Assembly: GCA_963663905.2 (NCBI GenBank)
Contig: OY760657.1
Coordinates: 6,024,413 to 6,088,412 of the forward strand
Length of the DNA: 64,000 nucleotides
Direction of reading: 5' to 3'
From: Saccharicrinis sp963663905
Lineage (GTDB): Bacteria; Bacteroidota; Bacteroidia; Bacteroidales; Marinilabiliaceae
The position numbers and the translations under genes were made by a program. Below the pieces are notes generated by a model. It was not told where the DNA came from. It ran no database searches and saw only the letters and a list, made by a program, of their open reading frames with translations. Of this stretch, positions 54,669-61,883 are shown piece by piece. Positions within the stretch are counted from its first letter, which is position 1. The number at the start of each line of letters is the position of its first letter.

Positions 54669-55400
54669 ATGAAAAAAATTTCTTGTATAGCAATAGATGA
54701 TGAACCTTTAGCTTTAGGTTTGATTGTATCGCACATTAATAAAACACCTTTTCTGGAATTAAAGGGTGAGTTTGATAATCCGGTTGATGCAATGGAGTTT
54801 TTGCAGGAAAATAAAGTGCAATTAATCTTCTTAGATATACAAATGCCTGATTTCACAGGTGTGGAATTTGCCCGAACTTTGGATGATAGCAGTAAAGTTA
54901 TTTTTATTACAGCATACGAAAAATATGCAGTTGAGGGATTTCAGTTACATGCATTAGATTATTTGCTTAAACCTGTTAGTTATGAGGTTTTTCTAAAATC
55001 AGCAAAGCATGCTAAGGATCATTTTGATTTACTTGAATCAGCATCAAATCAAAACACAGGAGTAGCTGGAGTTGAAGAGGATTATCTGTTTATCAAAGCA
55101 AACTCTCAAACCAGAAGAATAGACTACAATGATATTCTTTATCTTGAAGGACTTAAAGATTACGTTAAGCTTTACATTGAATCCTCACCTAAAGCGATAG
55201 TATTTTATGCAACAATGAAATCCATAGAAGAACGATTACCTAAAGAGCGTTTTATGAGAATTCATCGTTCTTTTATTGTGAATCTGGATAAAGTAACAAC
55301 CATCGAAAGATATAGGATTATTTTTGGTAATGAACGAATTCCAATCAGTAAGCAATACAAAGAAGTATTTGATGACTTTGTGAAAAAGCGATTTTTGTAA
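54669..55400 (+). CDS. LytTR-family response regulator
   Basis: A 243-residue regulator. The receiver domain (about 1-120) has the phosphorylation site D56 in IFLDIQMPDF, and acidic residues DDE at 11-13. The C-terminal LytTR DNA-binding domain (about 140-240) has YLFIKANSQTRRIDYNDILY and RFMRIHRSFIVNLDKV. It pairs with the kinase encoded just upstream. A stem of 8 bp (55399-55406 with 55418-55425) overlaps the stop codon and may help end the transcript. Confidence 0.94.
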   Translation: MKKISCIAIDDEPLALGLIVSHINKTPFLELKGEFDNPVDAMEFLQENKVQLIFLDIQMPDFTGVEFARTLDDSSKVIFITAYEKYAVEGFQLHALDYLLKPVSYEVFLKSAKHAKDHFDLLESASNQNTGVAGVEEDYLFIKANSQTRRIDYNDILYLEGLKDYVKLYIESSPKAIVFYATMKSIEERLPKERFMRIHRSFIVNLDKVTTIERYRIIFGNERIPISKQYKEVFDDFVKKRFL

Positions 55401-55452
55401 TAACTTGATCTGTAATTAAGTTATTGTAAAACCTTTAAAAAAACACTTTGTT

Positions 55453-55638
55453 ATGGAATCTACATCATGTGATGATTGTCCAATGAGAGCCAGATATGAT
55501 GCAAATCCAAAATCTTTTATAGGTAGATTCTGGAGATGGCATATTAAGTTTTGTCCTGGTTGGAAGAAATATATGAAAACACTTGATCAGGAAAAGAAAG
55601 ACCAAATTATAAAAAAGTATCATATTGTAGTAAAATGA
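55453..55638 (+). CDS. Small Cys-containing protein of unknown function
   Basis: A 61-residue protein with an N-terminal CDDCPM pair (residues 6-11), a basic aromatic centre (FIGRFWRWHIKFCPGWKKY) and a charged C-terminal helix. No signal peptide. It starts 52 nt after the response regulator gene. The Cys pattern and the clear amphipathic tail suggest a real gene rather than chance, and the antisense frame here is less protein-like. Function unknown; metal binding or membrane-surface association is possible. Confidence 0.65.
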   Translation: MESTSCDDCPMRARYDANPKSFIGRFWRWHIKFCPGWKKYMKTLDQEKKDQIIKKYHIVVK

Positions 55639-55767
55639 TTTCTTTTTAATAATGCATATCATAAATGTTGGAGAGTGAACAATACAACAGGGAATAATAC
55701 AAATCTACATTATTAACTATTCAACTTCGAGTAACTTTAATAGGTTAAAATTAAATCTTAATCTATT

Positions 55768-57045
55768 ATGATCAATCTACGTACAAATTTTCTTCAGTTA
55801 TTAACAGTTTTGTTTACTTCGGTATTCGTTTGTAGTTGTAACACAAATGAATCAATACCTGTATTAGAAACAGGTGGACAAAAACCAATGCCAAATCAAT
55901 GGATCGATAAAGATACCGGTCATAAACTAACTAAGCTTACCCAAAATGATGGAGATAACCGAAGTTTTTATTTTCACAATAATCCCTTTTTACCTACACA
56001 AGATGGTACAGGTTCTTTAATGGTATATTATGGAAGCCAGAAAGAAGGTGTTTCTGATCATGTTTACAAAGGAAAAGAAGTGCGTCAGATTTTCGTGATG
56101 GATCTTCAAACCCTCAAAACAAAGCAGCTTACACATAATTCCAGCCCTATTCGTGGTGAAATTGTTGCTAAAAAACACCGAGAAGTAATATATCAGGGAG
56201 GTGATACCATTTATGCTACTAATGTGGATGATGGTAACTCAAGAATATTATACGTTTTTCCTGATTCATTAAAGCGAACAGGAATCACTACGCTAAATGC
56301 AGATGAAACATTACTAGCCGGAGTTTTCAGTGTTCCTGAAAAAGATTCTATTTTAAAATTTCATCCTAAAAAATCAGAGTTCTTTCAACTTATTTATGAA
56401 GCCAGGCTTCCTCACACAATTTTTACTATCAATATTAATAATAAAGAATTGTTGCCGGTTCATAGTGATACAGCATGGTTAAATCATGTTCAGTTTTCTC
56501 CAACTGATCCGAATATTTTAATGTTTTGTCATGAAGGTCCATGGCACAAGGTAAATCGGATTTGGACGATTAAGATGGGAGAGAAAGAACCAATGCTAAT
56601 GCACACAAGAACAATGGACAGAGAAATAGCAGGACATGAGTTTTTTAGTATTGATGGTCAAACGGTTTGGTTTGATTTACAGAAACCACGTGGAGAGACT
56701 TTCTTTTTATCGGGAACAAGCTTGAAGACAGGAAAAGAAATGGCTTATCAAATGGAAAGAGATGAATGGTCGATTCATTTTAATATATCTCCCGATCAGA
56801 ATGTTTTTGCAGGTGATGGAGGAAATGAAACACAGGTAGCAAAAGCCGAAAATGGTAGATGGATTTACCTATTTCTTCCAGATGATAATGAGATGAAATT
56901 AAAAAGTGAAAAGCTTGTAAATATGCAACACCATAATTATGATTTAGAACCCAATGTACATTTTACTCCGGATGGCAAGTCAATAATATTCAGAGCAAAT
57001 TTTGAAGGTAAAAGTCAAATATATAAAGTTGATATAAATAAATAA
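55768..57045 (+). CDS. PL22-like oligogalacturonate lyase, lipoprotein
   Basis: A 425-residue protein with a lipobox (VFVCSC, about 22-24) and a seven-bladed propeller of the oligogalacturonate lyase/TolB type. HVQFSPTDPNILMFCHEGPWH and RIWTI (about 230-255), MDREIAGHEFFS and the C-terminal MQHHNYDLEPNVHFTPDG contain the His-rich metal-binding segments expected of PL22. PL22 enzymes split short oligogalacturonides by beta-elimination, usually in the cytoplasm, so the lipoprotein signal is of note. No other pectin gene is nearby. Confidence 0.82.
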   Translation: MINLRTNFLQLLTVLFTSVFVCSCNTNESIPVLETGGQKPMPNQWIDKDTGHKLTKLTQNDGDNRSFYFHNNPFLPTQDGTGSLMVYYGSQKEGVSDHVYKGKEVRQIFVMDLQTLKTKQLTHNSSPIRGEIVAKKHREVIYQGGDTIYATNVDDGNSRILYVFPDSLKRTGITTLNADETLLAGVFSVPEKDSILKFHPKKSEFFQLIYEARLPHTIFTININNKELLPVHSDTAWLNHVQFSPTDPNILMFCHEGPWHKVNRIWTIKMGEKEPMLMHTRTMDREIAGHEFFSIDGQTVWFDLQKPRGETFFLSGTSLKTGKEMAYQMERDEWSIHFNISPDQNVFAGDGGNETQVAKAENGRWIYLFLPDDNEMKLKSEKLVNMQHHNYDLEPNVHFTPDGKSIIFRANFEGKSQIYKVDINK

Positions 57046-57072
57046 TTTCTATACTGCTATTTGATCAGAAAG

Positions 57073-57113
57073 AAAACTGATAGTGATGCAAATGTATTAT
57101 TATCAGTTTTTTT
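57073..57113 (+). terminator. Intrinsic terminator after the PL22-like gene
   Basis: A 10-bp stem, AAAACTGATA/TATCAGTTTT, with an 18-nt loop runs into a T7 tract. Confidence 0.85.
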
Positions 57114-57207
57114 ATTTTTGAGAAAAGGATTGTGCAAATAAAATCGTGCTTATCTAAGCAAAAACACTTATACTTGAATTTGTAATCCAGATAACAGATT
57201 ATTTATA

Positions 57208-57684
57208 ATGAATTTACTATTGACTTTTCTTAATAAACCCTATCCTCAAACTCAGAATAAATGGAAATCTGCCATTTCTATTAGTTTGTTTATTTCATTG
57301 TTTTTATATGTATTTCAACCTTTTGGGTTGCAGTTGTTAAAGCATGATCATAAAGATTTGGCTTTGTTAGGATATGGGGTAGTAACTTTTCTGGTTTTAG
57401 CATTGAATTATGTTATGCTGCCATTTATAAAACCTTCAATATTTAATGAGGATAGATGGACCGTGAAAAAGCAGATTTTATGGTTGGTTTGGATTGTGTT
57501 TTCAATAAGTTTAGGAAACTATTTTTATTCTATATTATTCTCGGTGATACCATGGTTTGGTTTTAAAGGTTTTTTGATTTTTATGGTATTTACCATTGTG
57601 ATAGCTATTATTCCTATTGTTCTAATCACTTTTATTTCTCAAAATGCCATGTTAAGAAAAATATGGCTCATTCTCAGGAAATAA
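57208..57684 (+). CDS. Membrane half of a LytTR regulator (split by frame change)
   Basis: A 158-residue protein with four membrane helices (about 24-45, 52-75, 88-110, 122-148) and the N-terminal block PYPQTQNKWKS..FQPFG typical of membrane-anchored LytTR regulators in Bacteroidota. In those proteins the membrane part and the LytTR domain form one chain of about 290 residues. Here this frame stops at 57684, while the DNA-binding half continues in the -1 frame. The switch point is at or near a run of five A (57657-57661); one extra A would join the two halves. It may be a true mutation, a programmed shift or a sequencing error. Confidence 0.75.
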   Translation: MNLLLTFLNKPYPQTQNKWKSAISISLFISLFLYVFQPFGLQLLKHDHKDLALLGYGVVTFLVLALNYVMLPFIKPSIFNEDRWTVKKQILWLVWIVFSISLGNYFYSILFSVIPWFGFKGFLIFMVFTIVIAIIPIVLITFISQNAMLRKIWLILRK

Positions 57685-58070
57685 ATGCTTCAATTCATGA
57701 AAAAACGGAAATACAGGAAGATATTATCGCTGTAGAATCTGGTAAACAAATCGTAAATATTAATACTGATAATATTATAGCTATTGAATCAGACGGTAAT
57801 TATATTAATGTTTTTTGTATTGAAGATAAAGATGTAAAAACTCATTTAGTTAGAAACACAATTAAAAATCTTGAGGAACAATTGTATGATAGGCCTTTGT
57901 TTTTTAAGTGTCATAGGGCTTATATCATTAATTTAGCATATGTAAAAGATGTAAAAGGGAATTCTCAAGGATTCAATGTGGAATTAAAAAACTTTGAAAG
58001 AACTATTCCCGTATCAAGAAGCTTTACCAAAGACTTTAAAAATAAAATGATCGAAATAGGGAAAAGGTAA
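57663..58070 (+). CDS. LytTR DNA-binding half of the split regulator
   Basis: 135 residues starting at an ATG that overlaps the membrane-half gene by 22 nt. After a short linker comes a LytTR domain (about 28-130: DNIIAIESDGNYINVF, FFKCHRAYIINLAYVKDVKG, RTIPVSRSF). It has no receiver domain. If translated separately it would be a free DNA-binding protein; if the frames are joined it is anchored to the membrane by the four helices encoded upstream. Such proteins act as one-component regulators. Confidence 0.82.
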   Translation: MAHSQEINASIHEKTEIQEDIIAVESGKQIVNINTDNIIAIESDGNYINVFCIEDKDVKTHLVRNTIKNLEEQLYDRPLFFKCHRAYIINLAYVKDVKGNSQGFNVELKNFERTIPVSRSFTKDFKNKMIEIGKR

Positions 58071-58307
58071 TCATTACAAGACTGTTTACAGAATAATGAT
58101 TGCTGCGATACCTGTATTTTCATACTTAAATTATTCTATTTTCCTCGAATAACTCTTCCCTTCTCGTAACAGATTATAGTATTTGGTCAGTTTAGATATG
58201 CAAGTCGTCACAAAAGCTTGCTGTATATCCCAATCCCTTTGTTAGTCAGTAATTTGAAATTATCATTGCATCAACAATATTAGTTTTAATCATTAAAAAT
58301 TTATGCA

Positions 58308-58625
58308 ATGAAAAAGAAAGTTTGGATTATTTTAACAGCAGTGGTATTATTTGTTTTAGGAGTAATTTTACAGTTTACAGATGGAGGAGTTTGTAGTATT
58401 GGAAATTTCAGTTTTAACTATTTCTCATCAGGTGATTATGCCCTTGGTGTTTTTGCTTCAGGTAAATTTTCAGTAGGTATATTTTCAGTAGGTATATTTT
58501 CTATTGGTATTTTTTCGATCGGCATTTTTAATATTGGATTGTATGCAGTAGGCTTGTTTTTACTAGGATGGAAAAAGAGATTGCCTAAAACAATTATGGA
58601 TTATTTAAAGAAAGGTGATGAATAA
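58308..58625 (+). CDS. Small membrane protein with FSIGI pentad repeats
   Basis: A 105-residue protein. A hydrophobic helix at the N-terminus (about 5-24) is followed by about twelve 5-residue units of the type (F/Y)-x-(I/V/L)-G-(I/V/L), at their clearest as FSVGIFSVGIFSIGIF. The C-terminus is basic (WKKRLPKT, YLKKGDE). The DNA repeats are partly near-identical 15-mers, e.g. at 58464 and 58479. The pattern could fold as a small beta-helix (pentapeptide-like) or insert in the membrane. It lies in its own unit after the split regulator. Function unknown. Confidence 0.7.
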   Translation: MKKKVWIILTAVVLFVLGVILQFTDGGVCSIGNFSFNYFSSGDYALGVFASGKFSVGIFSVGIFSIGIFSIGIFNIGLYAVGLFLLGWKKRLPKTIMDYLKKGDE

Positions 58626-58805
58626 TAATTGATTTTGCTTTTTTGTTTGAAAACATATTGGTAAAGCTATAGTATTATTTTCTATTTAGATGTGGATATT
58701 GTAGTAAAGCGGTGAAAAAGTTTAATTTTTAGGGTTAATATTTATAAATCTATTGTTTATAGATATTTATACGTAATTTTATTCTGAATTTTAAACCCTT
58801 AATTT

Positions 58806-60053
58806 ATGAAATTCCTTATCACAGTTCTTGTAGGATGCGTAATCTTAATAGGTTGTAGTAATAAATCGGAAAATGAGTTAATCTTAAATTATTTTAAAGC
58901 ATTTAATCAATCTGATTTTAAAGAATTAAGTAAACTTGTTACTTCTGATTTTAAAATGACAGAAGGAGATTTTTCTCTTTGTAATTCTATAGATGACTTT
59001 AAAACTATTTTTCAATGGGATTCTGTTTTTGTACCTCACTATAGTGTGTTGAGCATTAATAAACAAGCTGAAGAATTCGATGCGGTGATTTCCAAAACAG
59101 ACCAAAGAATTGCTTTTTTACATGATGACCCAATGGTTTCAAATATTTCAGTTGAGTTTAAAAATGGTAAAATATCTCAATTGGTTATTAAAGATTATCA
59201 GCAGTTTGATACTAAAAAATGGAGTGGTCGTTTAAATGATATTACCAGCTGGGTAAATATTAATAGTCCGGAAATCAAAGGATTTCAAAAGGATATTACT
59301 TCAAATGGTGCACAACATTATTTAAAAGCAATTGATTTGTTTAGTCATAGAGTGTTAGAACCCAATGAAAATATCTTTATTGATAATGATCTTCAGTTGG
59401 TTCATTTAAGAGATTCTGTATTCATTCATATTAGTTGGTATAATTCTGAAAAATATGGAAGGTTTGCTTCAAATGGGATGATTGTAGCCAAACAAGGTAA
59501 AGCATTATTAGTTGATACTCCCATGGATAATGAACAAACAAAAAGACTTTATAACTTTTTAAAGAATAGAATGAATATTGAGGTTGCAATGTTTATTCCA
59601 GGTCACTTTCATGAAGATTGCATGGGAGGTATCTCATTTTTACATTCAAAAGAAGTTAGGTCAATTGCGAATTCTTTAACTGTTCAGAAATGCCGGGAGT
59701 TGGGATTAGAAATGCCTCAGGATTCATTTGAAAGTAATAAAGTAATAGATTTTAATGGAGAGAGAGTTGAATGTAGTTATGATGGAGGAGGACATTCTTT
59801 TGATAATATAACAGTGTGGTTGCCTGATCAAAAAATTCTGTTTGGAGGTTGTATGGTTAAAAATGAAAACTCAAAAGGTTTAGGGAACTTATCTGATGCA
59901 ATTGTTGATGAATGGGATGGTACAGTAAGAAAGCTATTAAATAAATATGGAAATGCTGAATATGTAATTCCAGGTCATGGAGCTTATGGGGGAGTAGGTT
60001 TATTGAATCATACCATTGATCTGGTAAAAGATTATAAGTCGCGTAATTATTAG
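58806..60053 (+). CDS. Subclass B1-like metallo-beta-lactamase-fold lipoprotein with NTF2-like N-terminus
   Basis: A 415-residue lipoprotein (signal ending LIGC, Cys about residue 17). Residues about 20-125 look like an NTF2/SnoaL-type domain (ILNYFKAFNQSDFKELSKLV), followed by a metallo-beta-lactamase domain. The full ligand set of B1 enzymes is present: H267, H269 and D271 in GHFHED, H330 in GGGHSFDN, C349 in LFGGCMVKN, H391 in PGHG. The Cys ligand and GLGNLSDA are hallmarks of subclass B1 rather than of general hydrolases of the fold. Carbapenem or other beta-lactam hydrolysis is possible but unproven; the N-terminal fusion is unusual. Confidence 0.82.
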   Translation: MKFLITVLVGCVILIGCSNKSENELILNYFKAFNQSDFKELSKLVTSDFKMTEGDFSLCNSIDDFKTIFQWDSVFVPHYSVLSINKQAEEFDAVISKTDQRIAFLHDDPMVSNISVEFKNGKISQLVIKDYQQFDTKKWSGRLNDITSWVNINSPEIKGFQKDITSNGAQHYLKAIDLFSHRVLEPNENIFIDNDLQLVHLRDSVFIHISWYNSEKYGRFASNGMIVAKQGKALLVDTPMDNEQTKRLYNFLKNRMNIEVAMFIPGHFHEDCMGGISFLHSKEVRSIANSLTVQKCRELGLEMPQDSFESNKVIDFNGERVECSYDGGGHSFDNITVWLPDQKILFGGCMVKNENSKGLGNLSDAIVDEWDGTVRKLLNKYGNAEYVIPGHGAYGGVGLLNHTIDLVKDYKSRNY

Positions 60054-60197
60054 TTTTGCGTGAAGGATTGTAACGGATACCCCGCAGCGTATTTTAAAAT
60101 AGTTATTTAATAACAACCGTATTTTATAGATTTAAATAGGATTTTGGTAAAGATAGGAGAAAGCGAGGAGTAGAAGAGGAAAGCCTGACCCGAGGAT

Positions 60198-60220
60198 AAT
60201 AAGTTTGCTTTAACCTTATT
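60198..60220. terminator. Possible bidirectional terminator between convergent genes
   Basis: A 6-bp stem, AATAAG/CTTATT, extended by two pairs after a mismatch, is flanked by T-rich sequence on the + side. The gap (60054-60239) also holds a near palindrome GTTATTTAATAAC at 60102-60114 and a G+C-rich end, GAGGGGCACGCCC, unlike the surrounding A+T-rich DNA. Confidence 0.3.
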
Positions 60221-60239
60221 TTATAGCGAGGGGCACGCC

Positions 60240-61598
60240 CTAATTTTCACTAAAAATATCGCCTTGTTTATCTTTTTTTATTAGGTTGTAAATAGTTGAT
60301 TTACCGATATCTAGTTTTTTGGCTACTTTTAATACATTATTGTCATACTGTCGCAAATAATGTCGAATAATTCTTTCTGTATATTCTTTTAGAGTCATTT
60401 CTTCTGCGAGTATATCTAACTCGGCAGAGGTGGAATTGAAAAGAATATTTTCTTCGTCTATTTTATGATCGCTTGCCATTACAGCACTCAATTCGATGAT
60501 TGCTTTTAACTCACGAACATTGCCAGGGAAGTTGTAACTCAGTAGTTTCTTTTTTGCTCGTGAAGTAAATGCCATTAGGTTCATTCCATTGTCTTCACAA
60601 AATTGGTTCAGGAAAAATTGGCTGAGCGTGATAATATCATTCTGTCGGTCTTTGAGTGGAGGAAGATGGATTGGAAGTCCTAATAAACGATAATAGAGGT
60701 CTTCGCGAAAATTACCTGCTTTAACTTCATCTAAAAGATCTCGGTTAGTAGCTGTTATAATTCTGCAGTTAACCTTAATTACTTCATTTCCACCAACACG
60801 GGTTATCTCACGCTCCTGAAGTACACGCAATAATTTAACCTGAAGGTTTATATCCATCTCTCCAATTTCGTCTAAAAAGATAGTTCCACCTTCGGCTTCT
60901 TCAAATTTTCCTTTTTTGGTGAGAATGGCTCCGGTAAAAGCGCCTTTTTCATGACCAAATAACTCGCTTTCAATTAGATCTCTAGGGATGGCTCCCATGT
61001 TAACCGCAATAAAAGCTTTGTTTTTGCGAATAGAGTTATAGTGAATTGTTTTAGCAACAAGTTCTTTTCCTGTTCCTGTGTCACCATAAATTGAAACATT
61101 GATGTTTGGAATTTTTACAGCCTTTTGAACAAGAGCAAAAACCTCTTTCATGACAGGACTGTCACCAATAATTGCATTTCCAAAGTTGTACTTGGTTGCT
61201 ATTTCATTTTTTAAATGTGATATCTCATCAAGTAGTTTCTTTTTATTACGAATGTTGTTTACACTGTTTAAAAGACGATCTTTAATGTTTTCATCTTTAG
61301 TTATGTAGTCATAAGCACCTTCTCGTAATAAATTAACTGCTGTAGTAATAGAGTCCTGTCCGGAAATAATAATAACCTCAATATCCGGATTATATTTTTT
61401 TATTTGTCGCAGAATTTCTTCTCCGGTATGGTCAGGTAATCCTAAATCCAGTGTGACAATATCCGGATTGTCAGGTAAGTGCTTAAAAAATGTAGCTCCG
61501 TCAAAATAAGTATCAATTTCAAAATCAGGATTTAGGGCAAGCGAACGCTCAATGAGTTTGTTAAAAACGCGGTCATCTTCTACAATATGAATTTTCAT
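60240..61598 (-). CDS. Sigma-54-dependent response regulator (NtrC family)
   Basis: A 452-residue activator. The receiver domain (1-120) has phospho-acceptor D51 in IVTLDLGLPD and acidic pair E7-D9. The AAA+ domain (about 145-375) has Walker A GDTGTGKE, the sigma-54 contact motif GAFTGA, and Walker B GGTIFLDEIGEMD. The C-terminal Fis-type HTH reads NVLKVAKKLDIGKSTIYNLIKK. No histidine kinase gene is adjacent, so the partner is elsewhere. It is transcribed divergently from the SprE/PorW-like gene. In Bacteroidota such orphan NtrC-like regulators often control envelope or surface functions. Confidence 0.95.
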   Translation of the reverse strand: MKIHIVEDDRVFNKLIERSLALNPDFEIDTYFDGATFFKHLPDNPDIVTLDLGLPDHTGEEILRQIKKYNPDIEVIIISGQDSITTAVNLLREGAYDYITKDENIKDRLLNSVNNIRNKKKLLDEISHLKNEIATKYNFGNAIIGDSPVMKEVFALVQKAVKIPNINVSIYGDTGTGKELVAKTIHYNSIRKNKAFIAVNMGAIPRDLIESELFGHEKGAFTGAILTKKGKFEEAEGGTIFLDEIGEMDINLQVKLLRVLQEREITRVGGNEVIKVNCRIITATNRDLLDEVKAGNFREDLYYRLLGLPIHLPPLKDRQNDIITLSQFFLNQFCEDNGMNLMAFTSRAKKKLLSYNFPGNVRELKAIIELSAVMASDHKIDEENILFNSTSAELDILAEEMTLKEYTERIIRHYLRQYDNNVLKVAKKLDIGKSTIYNLIKKDKQGDIFSEN

Positions 61599-61628
61599 TG
61601 ATAACTAATTTTTAAAACACTTAGAATT

Positions 61629-61661
61629 CAAATATATTTGCTTTTTGTAAATAAACCACAA
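61629..61661 (-). promoter_or_regulatory. Predicted promoter of the NtrC-type regulator gene
   Basis: Read on the - strand: TTGTGG (61661-61656), 19 nt, then TATATTTG (61636-61629), a perfect consensus match 30 nt before the start codon. The -7 box is part of the palindrome CAAATATATTTG, so a second -7 box points to the + strand. Confidence 0.6.
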
Positions 61662-61883
61662 TAATGTTGACTTGTTTTTGACAGAAAGAGCAATTTTGTG
61701 GTGTGGATATAATATTTTTACATAAAGGTAGTTTTATTTGTTATGGCTACTTGTGAAAAAGGTTAAAGCATAAAAGTAAAAAGGTGTAGATTTAATTATA
61801 TAGTTGTGATGAGACAATTTATAAATTATTTTAACTGCAATTTGAGATCTTGATGCTAAAGACCAAGGACTAATAGTAAATAC

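Noticed and set aside
57110..57120. Perfect -7-like box TATTTTTG upstream of the split LytTR regulator
   Set aside because: It falls in the T-tract of the terminator at 57073-57113 and has no -33 TTG at proper distance; start codon is about 88 nt away.
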